Shown: piece by piece, positions 24,742 to 32,642 of the stretch
Layout: every line of letters starts with the position of its first letter
Position numbering within the stretch: position 1 is the first letter of the stretch
Origin: Ruminococcus sp.
GTDB lineage: Bacteria > Bacillota > Clostridia > Oscillospirales > Ruminococcaceae
NCBI GenBank assembly: GCA_017460665.1
Contig: JAFUAO010000010.1
Location: 186,001-250,000 of the forward strand
DNA: 64,000 nt
Direction of reading: 5' to 3'
Translations under genes and position numbers: made by a program
The notes under the pieces: model-generated
Database searches by the model: none
What the model saw: the letters and a program-made list of their open reading frames with translations, nothing else
What the model was told of the DNA's origin: nothing

Positions 24742-25116
24742 CTATTCCCCTCCGTAAACAAGGCCGAGCATTTCCGTCAGTTCCTCCAGAGAAACGCCGC
24801 AGTGCCGGGCTTTTTCGCCGGCAGCAGTCAGCAGCTCCTCGATCTTTTTGAGCTGCTCCTCACGGTAAAGCTCCTTATTCTGTGCCTTGACGAAGCTGCC
24901 CTTGCCGGTGAAGGACTCAATGAAGCCGTCCCGCTCGAGCTCCTCGTAGGCACGTTTTGTAGTGATGACGCTGATCCTGAGCTGCATAGCCAGGTTCCGC
25001 ATAGAGGGCAGAGGATCGCCCTCGTTAAGTCTTCCGTCGAGGATCATAGTCTTGATCTGGCTTACGATCTGGCTGTAGATCGGCTCGCCGGAAGCGTTGC
25101 TGATGATGATATCCAT
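24742..25116 (-). CDS. GntR family regulator, YtrA subfamily
   Basis: A 124-residue regulator: winged helix with PIYSQIVSQIKTMILDGRL, LPSMRNLAMQLRISVITTKRAYEELERDG and GKGSFV, then a short C-terminal dimerisation segment as in the YtrA subfamily. YtrA-type regulators repress their own ABC-transporter operons and respond to envelope stress or peptide antibiotics. A perfect palindromic operator candidate lies over its promoter, which fits autorepression. First gene of a five-gene operon. Confidence 0.94.
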   Translation of the reverse strand: MDIIISNASGEPIYSQIVSQIKTMILDGRLNEGDPLPSMRNLAMQLRISVITTKRAYEELERDGFIESFTGKGSFVKAQNKELYREEQLKKIEELLTAAGEKARHCGVSLEELTEMLGLVYGGE

Positions 25117-25173
25117 TTGGTGTGCACTCCTTATGGACGGAGGGGAGCCTTCCGGACAGCTCGCCTCCGATAA

Positions 25174-25222
25174 TGTATATATACTATATACACATTATAT
25201 CAACGTATACACATTTTGTCAA
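25174..25222 (-). promoter_or_regulatory. GntR operon promoter and palindromic operator
   Basis: TTGACA (25222-25217), 17 bp, TATAAT (25199-25194). Directly downstream, TGTATATA-TAC-TATATACA (25174-25192) is a perfect 8-3-8 palindrome over the start of transcription. The spacer holds a further GTATACAC half-site (25205-25212). This matches the two-half-site pattern of YtrA-type operators. Confidence 0.75.
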
Positions 25223-25240
25223 GCCCTTTTTTGAATTTTC

Positions 25241-25286
25241 TCAAAAAAATAATGCCCACCGAGAAAAAGCTCTCTCAGTGAGCATT
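25241..25286 (-). terminator. Terminator of the AlkZ-related gene
   Basis: On the minus strand AATGCTCACTGAGA and TCTCGGTGGGCATT form a stem with wobbles, followed by ATTTTTTTGAG. Confidence 0.75.
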
Positions 25287-25301
25287 ACAGCTTTCATGAA
25301 A

Positions 25302-26054
25302 TTATTTCACGAGCCGCAGTATATCGCTCTTTTCCGCCTTTGGGAAGAGCTCCTGCGCCCGGGAGACTATCCTCCGGAGGGACTGCTCCGGATCCTCGCC
25401 GTAGGAGGCCGTCACCGCCTCATAGCCCCATATCGCCTCCGGAGGCGTCAGCACCGACACCGCCATACCGTACTCGCTGCCCTTCTTGTTGCGGCGCCTG
25501 CGAAAATCAGACGTCACCAGATAGAGCTTCATCATCAGGTCCGTGGTGATCCCGGGGAAGTTCTTCTCGCCGCCCTTCCCGAAGCCTGCAAGCTGCTTCA
25601 GCTCCGTGGAGAGGATCTGCTTGTCCGGGAAGATGAGCTCTCCCCCTTCGTCCTTGTCGGTGAGCACGTCCATTATCAGCTTCTCACGGCGTGTGAGCCT
25701 TCCGTCCTCCCATGCGGAGTCCGGATCGTAGCCGTCACGCCGGTAATTGGCGAAGACCGGCAGCCACTCCAGACTTATGAAGCCTGCCTTCTTCCCGAAA
25801 AACTTCCCGTAGGCGGCCTTGTGGCTCGAGGCTATGATCTCACGCCACTCCCAGGGGTCCTCCTCACGGATGCCTGTCCACCAGAAGTCCGGGCAGACCA
25901 TCTCCTCTGCGGAAAAGCCCTCCACCTCTCCGGAAAAAAGGGGCAGGAAGCCCAGCTCGCTGATCCTTTCCGCCAGCTCCTGCCAGGTCTTTATCCGGGA
26001 AGGGTCGCTGCGGCTAAGGCCCTTCATGTACCATGTACCGTTCTCGTTTACCAA
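25302..26054 (-). CDS. AlkZ-related winged-helix protein
   Basis: A 250-residue soluble protein that I match, with moderate confidence, to the AlkZ-related group of Clostridia: FWWTGIREEDPWEWREIIA near residue 57, KAAYGKFFGKKAGFISLEWLP and FANYRRDGYD. AlkZ proteins are HTH_42 DNA glycosylases that unhook crosslinks, but this group lacks their full length and its function is not established. The start is TTG at 26054 behind AAAGGGAG; the first ATG lies nine codons in. It is monocistronic between the GntR operon and alanine dehydrogenase. Confidence 0.7.
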   Translation of the reverse strand: MVNENGTWYMKGLSRSDPSRIKTWQELAERISELGFLPLFSGEVEGFSAEEMVCPDFWWTGIREEDPWEWREIIASSHKAAYGKFFGKKAGFISLEWLPVFANYRRDGYDPDSAWEDGRLTRREKLIMDVLTDKDEGGELIFPDKQILSTELKQLAGFGKGGEKNFPGITTDLMMKLYLVTSDFRRRRNKKGSEYGMAVSVLTPPEAIWGYEAVTASYGEDPEQSLRRIVSRAQELFPKAEKSDILRLVK

Positions 26055-26157
26055 ATGATCACTCCCTTTGAAAGAATTATACTACCTGAGGCTCCCCCTG
26101 TCAAGAGCTCATCTCTCTGCAATATGCACATTTTTTCTCTGATCTCCCTGCCAACTC

Positions 26158-26186
26158 TTGACAGATCCGAGCCCATCTATTATAAT
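26158..26186 (+). promoter_or_regulatory. Promoter of alanine dehydrogenase
   Basis: TTGACA (26158-26163), 17-bp spacer, TATAAT (26181-26186). Confidence 0.8.
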
Positions 26187-26243
26187 TAGTGTATGCCCGT
26201 CTTTTTCGGGACGGTAAATTTTTTTGTTTTAGGAGAAATACTT

Positions 26244-27359
26244 ATGAAGATCGGCTGTGTAAAAGAGATCAAAAACAATGAGTTCAGAGTCGGGCTCACC
26301 CCCGATAACGTTAAGGCCTACATCGCTGCCGGACATCACGTCTACATCGAGCAGGGCGCCGGCATCGGCTCAGGCTTTGCCGACACAGAGTACGTTGAGG
26401 CAGGAGCTTCCGTTCTGGACAACGCCGCAGACATCTGGAACATGGTGGACATGATGGTGAAGGTCAAGGAGCCCCTCCCGGAGGAGTACCCCCTCTTCCA
26501 CGACGGACTTATCCTCTACACCTACCTCCACCTTGCTGCTGATAAGGAGCAGATGGACGCTCTCCTTGCCGGAAAGGTAAAGGGTGCCGCCTATGAGACA
26601 CTCCAGGAGACCGACCGCTCACTTCCCCTTCTCGCTCCCATGAGCCAGATCGCAGGCCGCCTTTCGATCCAGGAGGGCGCTAAGTATCTGGAGAAGAAGT
26701 ACGGCGGCGCAGGTATGCTCCTTGCCGGAGTTCCCGGAACTCCCAAGGCGAACGTCGTGATCCTGGGCGGCGGAACAGTCGGCATGAACGCCTGCAAGAT
26801 CGCAGTAGGTATGGGCGCAAACGTAACTATCCTGGACGTAAATCTAAAGAGACTGGAGGAGCTTGACAATATGTTCGGCGCTCACGTCCAGACCCTTTAC
26901 TCCACCGACAGCAACGTTGAGCGTGCAGTGATAAACGCAGATCTTGTCATCGGCTCGGTACTGATCCCCGGCGGCTCGACACCTAAGCTGTTCAAGGCAA
27001 AGTACCTCCCCGAGATGAAGGACGGAGCAGTTTTCGTTGACGTTGCGATCGATCAGGGCGGCTGCGGAGAGACCTCCCACGTTACCACACACGACGATCC
27101 TGTTTATGTGAAGGACGGCGTGGTCCACTACTGCGTCGGGAATATGCCCGGAGCAGTTCCACGCACCAGCACGATCGCTCTGACCAATGCGACTCTCAAA
27201 TACGGCCTCATGATCGCCGAGAACGGCATTGAGGAGGCCTGCCGCAAGAGCGCAGTCATCGCCAGCAGCGTGAACACCTACGACGGAAAGCTCACCAACA
27301 AGAACGTTGCCGACGCACACGGCTACGACTACACCGACCTGAGCACGCTCATCGGCTAA
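26244..27359 (+). CDS. ald: Alanine dehydrogenase
   Basis: A 371-residue NAD-dependent L-alanine dehydrogenase, which interconverts alanine with pyruvate and ammonia. Family marks are KEIKNNEFRVGLTP at the N-terminus, KVKEPLPEEY, LYTYLHLA, the nucleotide-binding VVILGGGTVGMNACKIAVGMGA near residue 170 and VAIDQGGCGETSH with GNMPGAVPRTST near 290. The ATG at 26244 follows AGGAG; an upstream in-frame ATG at 26193 lacks a ribosome site. It is alone between its promoter and a strong terminator and probably supports nitrogen assimilation together with gdhA further along. Confidence 0.96.
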   Translation: MKIGCVKEIKNNEFRVGLTPDNVKAYIAAGHHVYIEQGAGIGSGFADTEYVEAGASVLDNAADIWNMVDMMVKVKEPLPEEYPLFHDGLILYTYLHLAADKEQMDALLAGKVKGAAYETLQETDRSLPLLAPMSQIAGRLSIQEGAKYLEKKYGGAGMLLAGVPGTPKANVVILGGGTVGMNACKIAVGMGANVTILDVNLKRLEELDNMFGAHVQTLYSTDSNVERAVINADLVIGSVLIPGGSTPKLFKAKYLPEMKDGAVFVDVAIDQGGCGETSHVTTHDDPVYVKDGVVHYCVGNMPGAVPRTSTIALTNATLKYGLMIAENGIEEACRKSAVIASSVNTYDGKLTNKNVADAHGYDYTDLSTLIG

Positions 27360-27363
27360 AACG

Positions 27364-27393
27364 AAACGGAGCCCTTATGGCTCCGTTTTTTTA
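27364..27393. terminator. Bidirectional terminator after ald
   Basis: AAACGGAGCC and GGCTCCGTTT form a 10-bp perfect stem around CTTAT, with a T-run to 27392. On the minus strand the reverse reading is followed by CGTTTT and serves the convergent operon ending at 27391. Confidence 0.85.
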
Positions 27394-27768
27394 TTCGTCC
27401 CTTTTCCCGTAGAACTCCTCACGGGTGATCTCACGGCCGTTGTCGGTCTCCTCACCGGTGATCCCGTTGTAGGTGTAGTCAACGGTGCGGTAGTGTGTTT
27501 CAGAGGTCTTGCCCTCCTTCTTGAAAACGGCCAGCCCTGCCAGCCAAAGCCCGATCAATACTCCTCCGGCGAAGGTCACTGCAGCGCCGGCGATGATAAG
27601 CGAGGCCCTTTTGCCAAGGAGCCCCCAGACCAGTATCGCTCCTCCGGCCGCCATGACAAGGCCAACTGCCCATGTCACCAGCTTCTGCCAGGTGTTCAGC
27701 TCCAGCTTGACGGTGGTGTGGGCGGTCTTGCCCTTCCTGCGCTCATATAGCTGCTTATGATAGCCCAT
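27391..27768 (-). CDS. Small two-helix membrane protein
   Basis: A 125-residue protein with two hydrophobic helices (about residues 31-49 and 56-80) and charged cytosolic tails; no family recognised. The ATG at 27768 follows GAGGGGGAAG. It lies 12 bp after the MutS-like gene and shares its message. Nothing in the sequence hints at a shared function. Confidence 0.8.
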   Translation of the reverse strand: MGYHKQLYERRKGKTAHTTVKLELNTWQKLVTWAVGLVMAAGGAILVWGLLGKRASLIIAGAAVTFAGGVLIGLWLAGLAVFKKEGKTSETHYRTVDYTYNGITGEETDNGREITREEFYGKRDE

Positions 27769-27780
27769 AACTTCCCCCTC

Positions 27781-29511
27781 TCAGCTCTTTGAGCCGGTCA
27801 GCATCTCGTAGGTCACGCCGTATTTCTCAGCAATGTCCCTTGCGTAGGAAGAGCCCTCCGGTGCAGCCAGCGCCACCTTAAAGGAGCGCTTGCCCTCCTC
27901 GGTCCGCATGATCAGCGAGGCAGCTCCTGCGCCGCCGCTCTCACGGCTAAGCTCCTCGGCGTCGGATCCCAGCTTGTGCATATGCGTATTGTACATCGTC
28001 CTAACGCCCTTTGCAAGAAGGGCCTTCACGGAGTCCCTTGCGATGTAGTAGCCCTCCTCGAAGGAGGTGGTGGAGAAGGTCTCGTTCAGCAGCAGCAGGC
28101 TCCTGCCGGTGGCCTGAGAGAAGATCTCCTTGAAGCGGACACATTCCTCGCCCAGCCTTCCCAGATCCATAGTCTTGTCCTCGTCTGCCGGGAAGTGTGT
28201 GTAGATGCAGTCGCAGGGGGCGTAGCGGAAGCTCTCCGCCGGGACGAAAAGTCCTCCCTGTGCCAGAGCGAAAAGCTGGCCGACAGCCTGAGTGACCGTG
28301 GTCTTTCCGCCACGGTTGGCGCCGGTGAGGATATAGACGGTATGCTCCCGGTCGAAGAAGATGTCGTTGGGAACGATCTCCTTCACGTCCTCCACAGTGA
28401 GGGCCAGCTTTAGGTTGTAAAGGCCCTTTGCCTCCATGGAGGCCTCCTCAGACTCCACAGGCTCAGCCTCGCAGAGCACGCAGCCCTTCTCCATGAGGCC
28501 GCCCATGAACTCCGCACACCTTATATAGTACAGGAACTCCGGCACCAGCTCGGAGATATTCACGATCGCAACATTTGCGTATTTGGTCAGGGTGTCTCTC
28601 AGCTTCTTCACCAGTGTCCCCAGCATTTTGTTCAGCACGGTCTCCAGATAGAAGGTGGAGCTGACCGTTGCGTCCCCGGCCATGGCGTTCACGATCGTGG
28701 ACTTGGTCCGTGTATCCGAGGCCACAGAGGACTGCACCGTCAGGAGCCCGGCCTCGTTCTTCATGAAGTCAATGAAGCCGCTCTTCTCCTCCTTGTCGAT
28801 CTGATGATAGTGCATATCGCCGTTCCAGTCGGAGGTGTCCTGGATCTTGTCCTTATTTGCGATAGCGTCGGCGAAATTGCTGACGATGCCGGACTTCTTG
28901 AAGGGCTTGCTGTTGACTGAGACCAGTCCCATGCTGACGGCCTCGAAGCGCTCGTTGACGTTTATGCCCAGAGTGACGCTCTTCACGTCGGAGGCCTTCA
29001 CCTTGAGCTCGGCGATGTCCTTCTTCATGTCCGCAAAGCAGGCGTCCTCGTAGAGCTCATCGATGTACTCTCTCAGGGAGATCAGGCCCTCTGACTTGAT
29101 CCTGTCGTCGGAAAGGCAGTCCCGCATGGCCTCCACGCTCTTGATGTAGCCGTCCAGCTCGTCAAGGCGGTGGAAGAGGTGCCAAAGTCCCAGCTCCTCG
29201 TCGGAGCTTTTGTGCATGGTGGAGAAATTCCGCATGAATTCGATCTTATCGAAAAGCTCCATCATGGTCTTTCGCAGATTCGGGAGCCGGAGTATGTCCC
29301 CGAAGACCTGCTGCCTAAAGAGGGCCGTAGCCGGATCGGGAGAGAGCCGTGAGAGCACGTTCATAATCAGGCGGCGCTCCTTTGGATCGGTGCTGACGGC
29401 CTGACAGAAGGTGTCAAGTCCTATATCGTGGCAGGCCGCCTCCGAGAGCCTGCTGAAGGTCCCGCTCTCTGAGTAGGGATAGAGTATGCTGAAATGGTCG
29501 CTGCGTTTCAT
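27781..29511 (-). CDS. MutS-like ATPase lacking the mismatch-binding domain
   Basis: A 576-residue protein with MutS core helices (about 20-390) and the domain V ATPase at the end: Walker A LTGANRGGKTTVTQA near residue 400, the MutS-specific TTGxx helix region, and a Walker B segment LLLLNETFSTTSFEEG in which the usual Asp-Glu is Asn-Glu. NTHMHKL follows as the H-loop. The N-terminal mismatch-recognition domain and the MutS2 Smr domain are absent. Family members of this type are unassigned; an SMC-like or recombination role is possible. The start follows AGGAGGCG. No mutL is nearby. Confidence 0.9.
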   Translation of the reverse strand: MKRSDHFSILYPYSESGTFSRLSEAACHDIGLDTFCQAVSTDPKERRLIMNVLSRLSPDPATALFRQQVFGDILRLPNLRKTMMELFDKIEFMRNFSTMHKSSDEELGLWHLFHRLDELDGYIKSVEAMRDCLSDDRIKSEGLISLREYIDELYEDACFADMKKDIAELKVKASDVKSVTLGINVNERFEAVSMGLVSVNSKPFKKSGIVSNFADAIANKDKIQDTSDWNGDMHYHQIDKEEKSGFIDFMKNEAGLLTVQSSVASDTRTKSTIVNAMAGDATVSSTFYLETVLNKMLGTLVKKLRDTLTKYANVAIVNISELVPEFLYYIRCAEFMGGLMEKGCVLCEAEPVESEEASMEAKGLYNLKLALTVEDVKEIVPNDIFFDREHTVYILTGANRGGKTTVTQAVGQLFALAQGGLFVPAESFRYAPCDCIYTHFPADEDKTMDLGRLGEECVRFKEIFSQATGRSLLLLNETFSTTSFEEGYYIARDSVKALLAKGVRTMYNTHMHKLGSDAEELSRESGGAGAASLIMRTEEGKRSFKVALAAPEGSSYARDIAEKYGVTYEMLTGSKS

Positions 29512-29549
29512 AGTCGCCTCCTATTGTCATCTGAATATCATGTAAGGAA

Positions 29550-29578
29550 ATTATAGCACAGTTTCCGGTAAAAATCAA
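29550..29578 (-). promoter_or_regulatory. Promoter of the MutS-like gene
   Basis: TTGATT (29578-29573), 17 bp, TATAAT (29555-29550) with TGC before the -10. Confidence 0.7.
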
Positions 29579-29616
29579 TCCTTTGCAGGCGATCTTCTCT
29601 GCACTCTGTTGAGGCC

Positions 29617-29645
29617 TTGACATCGGCCGGAGATCATGCTATAAT
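29617..29645 (+). promoter_or_regulatory. Promoter of the preQ1 operon
   Basis: TTGACA (29617-29622), 17 bp, TATAAT (29640-29645), TGC-extended. Transcription should begin within a few bases of the riboswitch at about 29651. Confidence 0.85.
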
Positions 29646-29650
29646 AAAGT

Positions 29651-29693
29651 CCGACAGTTCGTTTGCGCCATCCTGTCGTTAAACAAAACCAGG
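29651..29693 (+). ncRNA. preQ1-I riboswitch aptamer
   Basis: CGACAG (29652-29657) pairs with CTGTCG (29673-29678) around a loop starting TTCG and containing CGCCATC, followed by the A-rich tail GTTAAACAAAACCAGGG. This is the preQ1-I layout: P1 stem, UUC-start loop, A-rich strand that docks in the P1 groove, and a terminal GG that pairs with loop C residues to form an H-type pseudoknot. The tail closely resembles that of the well-studied Thermoanaerobacter aptamer. The position upstream of preQ1 synthesis genes confirms the assignment. Confidence 0.85.
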
Positions 29694-29769
29694 GCATCTT
29701 GAGATCTGCCGCAGCCTTGCTGCGCAGTTTTGTCATCAGATGCGTCTGCCGGCGGCAGGCGCTTTTTTT
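29694..29769 (+). terminator. Riboswitch expression platform with intrinsic terminator
   Basis: GCGTCTGCC (29742-29750) and GGCAGGCGC (29754-29762) form a hairpin followed by seven T, ending only 3 bp before the queD ribosome site. Upstream, ACAAAAC of the aptamer tail (29683-29689) can instead pair with GTTTTGT (29727-29733), and GCATCT (29694-29699) with AGATGC (29738-29743), offering alternative folds. Ligand-dependent transcription termination is the likely mode. Confidence 0.75.
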
Positions 29770-29780
29770 ATGGAGGTATC

Positions 29781-30200
29781 ATGTACTATCTTAAAACTTC
29801 CGCTGCCTTTGACAGCGCACATTTCCTCGCAGGCTATGAGGGGAAGTGCTCCAATATCCACGGCCACCGCTGGACGATAGAGGTCAAGATCTCCGGAGAG
29901 GAGCTCCAGAGCTCCGGCACGAAGCGTGGTATGCTCATCGACTTCGGCGACCTGAAAAAGGCCGTGAGGAGCCTTGCAGACAGCTTCGACCACGCACTGA
30001 TCTTTGAAAAGGGCAGCCTCCGAAGCACTACCATTGCGGCGCTGGAGGAGGAAGGCTTCCGGCTGATCGAGGTGGAATTCCGCCCCACCGCCGAGAATTT
30101 TTCCCGGCATTTCTATGAGTGCTTAGCCCAGCAGGGGCTCTCCCCTGCCTCGGTGACGGTCTACGAGACCCCCGAGAACTGCGCCGTCTATGAGGTGTGA
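29781..30200 (+). CDS. queD: 6-carboxy-5,6,7,8-tetrahydropterin synthase
   Basis: QueD converts dihydroneopterin triphosphate to 6-carboxytetrahydropterin in queuosine/preQ1 synthesis. The 139-residue protein has zinc ligands His14 (FDSAHFL), His27 and His29 (NIHGHRW), catalytic Cys23 and the late PTAENF motif with a conserved Glu. The ATG at 29781 follows TGGAGG. First gene of the preQ1-regulated operon, immediately after the leader terminator. Confidence 0.95.
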   Translation: MYYLKTSAAFDSAHFLAGYEGKCSNIHGHRWTIEVKISGEELQSSGTKRGMLIDFGDLKKAVRSLADSFDHALIFEKGSLRSTTIAALEEEGFRLIEVEFRPTAENFSRHFYECLAQQGLSPASVTVYETPENCAVYEV

Positions 30201-30201
30201 T

Positions 30202-30885
30202 ATGGAGAAGCTAAGTCTCGCCGAGCACTTCATCAGCATAAACGGCGAGGGCAGGCGTGCAGGAGAGCTGTCACTGTTCCTGCGCTTCACCGGCTGCGAC
30301 CTGAGATGTGACTGGTGCGATACCATGTGGGCCAACGAGAAGGACGCCCCCCATAGGCTGTTGGCGGCGGAGGAGCTGACTGAGCTGGCGGCACAGGCGA
30401 TCGCTGAGTTCGGCATCAGGAACGTCACCCTCACCGGAGGAGAGCCCCTTTTGCAGAGGAGCCTCCCTCAGCTATGTGCAGGGCTTTGCGCCCTTGGCCT
30501 TCATGTGGAGATCGAGACCAACGGCTCCGCTCCCGTAAGGCCCTTTTTGGAGGAGTGCCAAGGGCTGGGAGTTCGTCCCCAGCTCACTATGGACTACAAG
30601 CTGCCCTCCAGCAATATGGAGAGCCGTATGTGCATGGAGAACTTCCGCTTCCTTAGACCTGACGACACGCTGAAGCTGGTGTGCGCCTCCCGTCAGGATC
30701 TGGAGCGTGCCGCACAGCTCATCAGGGAGCTCGCCCCTGAGTGCCAGGTCTATCTCAGCCCTGTGTTCGGGCGGATCGACCCGGCGGAAATGGTGGAGTT
30801 CCTGAAAGAGAAGAAGCTGGGCAGCGTTCGGCTGCAATTACAGCTCCACAAGATCATCTGGGACCCGGAAAGGAGAGGAGTCTAA
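30202..30885 (+). CDS. queE: 7-carboxy-7-deazaguanine synthase (radical SAM)
   Basis: QueE is the radical-SAM enzyme that contracts 6-carboxytetrahydropterin to 7-carboxy-7-deazaguanine. The CX3CX2C cluster motif is Cys32-Cys36-Cys39 in CDLRCDWC, preceded by the family hallmark FISINGEGRRAGELSLFLR, and followed by VTLTGGEPLLQ for SAM binding. The ATG at 30202 has GAGGTG at correct distance; another ATG 12 bp earlier overlaps queD. Length 227 residues. The stop overlaps the folE start as TAATG. Confidence 0.95.
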   Translation: MEKLSLAEHFISINGEGRRAGELSLFLRFTGCDLRCDWCDTMWANEKDAPHRLLAAEELTELAAQAIAEFGIRNVTLTGGEPLLQRSLPQLCAGLCALGLHVEIETNGSAPVRPFLEECQGLGVRPQLTMDYKLPSSNMESRMCMENFRFLRPDDTLKLVCASRQDLERAAQLIRELAPECQVYLSPVFGRIDPAEMVEFLKEKKLGSVRLQLQLHKIIWDPERRGV

Positions 30886-31445
30886 TGGACAGAGAAAAGA
30901 TCGAATACCACATAAGAGGCCTGCTGGAGGCCATCGGCGAGGACCCTGACCGTGAGGGCCTTGTGGAGACTCCTGCAAGAGTCGCCGGCATGATCGAGGA
31001 GGTGCTGGAGGGCACGGCCTATTCCAACCACGAGATCGCCCAAATGTTCGGCAAGACCTTCTCAGCAGAGGGCTCTGACACTGACGAGGCGGTGGTCATG
31101 AAGGACATAACCGTGTTCAGCTACTGCGAGCATCACCTTGCCCTGATGTACGATATGACGGTGAACGTGGCCTATATCCCAAGGGGGAGGGTCCTGGGAC
31201 TGAGCAAGATCGCAAGGATCTGCGATATGGCCGCAAAGAGGCTCCAGCTACAGGAGCGCCTTGGCCGAGACATCGCTGAGATAATTTCCGAGGCCGCCGG
31301 TACTCCCGATGTGGGAGTCAGGATCCTTGGCTCTCATAGCTGCATGACCGCAAGGGGCATAAAAAACGCCTCAGCAAGGACTGAGACACGTACCTACACC
31401 GGACAGTTCAAAACAAGGAAGGACCTTCAGGAGCTGCTGGTGTGA
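30885..31445 (+). CDS. folE: GTP cyclohydrolase I
   Basis: A 186-residue GCYH-I enzyme that opens GTP to dihydroneopterin triphosphate, the first step of both folate and preQ1 synthesis. Zinc ligands are Cys81 and His84 (CEHH) and Cys153 (HSCMTARG), with the GLSKIARI and RLQLQERL motifs. Its place between queE and queC, under the preQ1 riboswitch, indicates that here it feeds the preQ1 branch, though it may also supply folate (folC lies elsewhere in the window). Confidence 0.96.
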   Translation: MDREKIEYHIRGLLEAIGEDPDREGLVETPARVAGMIEEVLEGTAYSNHEIAQMFGKTFSAEGSDTDEAVVMKDITVFSYCEHHLALMYDMTVNVAYIPRGRVLGLSKIARICDMAAKRLQLQERLGRDIAEIISEAAGTPDVGVRILGSHSCMTARGIKNASARTETRTYTGQFKTRKDLQELLV

Positions 31446-31456
31446 AAGGAGAAGAT

Positions 31457-32143
31457 ATGAAAGCATTGGTACTTTTCAGCGGAGGCCTCGACAGCACCAC
31501 CTGCCTTGCCCTCGCTGTGGAAAAATACGGCGCCGGGAACGTCATCGCACTGTCGGTATCCTACGGCCAAAAGCACGATAAGGAGATCCAGGCTGCACGA
31601 AAAATAGCCCAGCATTACGGCGTGGAGCTAAAGTCCCTGGACCTGGCGGCGATCTTCGCCGATTCAGACTGCTCCCTCCTGCAAAAAAACGACGGAGCGA
31701 TCCCGGAGGAGAGCTATGCCGAGCAGCTTGCAAAGACCGGCGGCAAGCCTGTCTCCACCTATGTCCCCTTTAGGAACGGCCTGTTCCTTTCATCTGCGGC
31801 CAGCATAGCGCTGGCCAACGGCTGCTCAGTGATCTACTACGGCGCTCACAGCGACGACGCTGCCGGGAACGCCTATCCGGACTGCTCCGAGAGCTTCAAC
31901 AGAGCCATGAACGAGGCCGTCTTCATCGGCAGCGGCCAGCAGCTCCGCATAGAGGCGCCATTCGTCGAAATGACAAAGGCCGACGTGGTAAGAGAAGGCC
32001 TCAGGCTGAACGTGCCCTTCCAGCTCACATGGAGCTGCTATGAGGGCGGAGACAGACCCTGCGGCGTCTGCGGCACCTGCCGGGACAGAGCCGCTGCCTT
32101 CCTTGCAAACGGCATCACCGACCCCCTTCTGAAAGGAGAATGA
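31457..32143 (+). CDS. queC: 7-cyano-7-deazaguanine synthase
   Basis: QueC turns 7-carboxy-7-deazaguanine into preQ0 with ammonia and ATP. The PP-loop SGGLDST (residues 8-14) and the C-terminal zinc-binding cysteines in [16 protein letters not shown] are present, as are LSVSYGQKH and [10 protein letters not shown]. Length 228 residues. AAAGGAG precedes the ATG at 31457, which is 11 bp after folE. Confidence 0.96.
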   Translation: MKALVLFSGGLDSTTCLALAVEKYGAGNVIALSVSYGQKHDKEIQAARKIAQHYGVELKSLDLAAIFADSDCSLLQKNDGAIPEESYAEQLAKTGGKPVSTYVPFRNGLFLSSAASIALANGCSVIYYGAHSDDAAGNAYPDCSESFNRAMNEAVFIGSGQQLRIEAPFVEMTKADVVREGLRLNVPFQLTWSCYEGGDRPCGVCGTCRDRAAAFLANGITDPLLKGE

Positions 32144-32144
32144 A

Positions 32145-32642
32145 ATGACCGGAAGAAAAGAAAACGAGAAGGGCGGCATCACCCTTCTCGGCAACCAGAA
32201 TACTAAGTACCCCACGGATTACGCCCCTGAGCTGCTGGAGACCTTCCCCAACAAGCACCCGGACCGGGACTACTTCGTCAAGTTCAACTGCCCTGAGTTC
32301 ACCAGCCTCTGCCCGATCACGGGCCAGCCGGATCTGGCGACGATCTACATCTCCTACGTTCCGGCGGAGCGCATGGTGGAGAGCAAGTCCCTGAAGCTGT
32401 ACCTGTTCAGCTTCCGCAACCACGGAGACTTCCACGAGGACTGCGTGAACATCATCATGAACGACCTGATAAAGCTCATGGAGCCGAAATACATCGAGGT
32501 CTGGGGGAAGTTCCTCCCCCGTGGCGGTATCTCTATCGACCCCTACTGCAACTACGGCCGGCCCGGCACAAGGTGGGAGCAGGTGGCGTGGGACAGGCTC
32601 TCACAGCACGACCTCTACCCTGAGCGTGTGGACAACCGCTGA
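32145..32642 (+). CDS. queF: preQ0 reductase (NADPH-dependent 7-cyano-7-deazaguanine reductase)
   Basis: QueF, of the short type, reduces preQ0 to preQ1 with NADPH. Catalytic Cys56 lies in [12 protein letters not shown] and the substrate-binding Glu in [15 protein letters not shown], followed by HEDCVN. Length 165 residues. It starts one base after queC. The stop codon abuts, without any gap, the stop codon of the convergent gene at 32643. Confidence 0.96.
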   Translation: MTGRKENEKGGITLLGNQNTKYPTDYAPELLETFPNKHPDRDYFVKFNCPEFTSLCPITGQPDLATIYISYVPAERMVESKSLKLYLFSFRNHGDFHEDCVNIIMNDLIKLMEPKYIEVWGKFLPRGGISIDPYCNYGRPGTRWEQVAWDRLSQHDLYPERVDNR

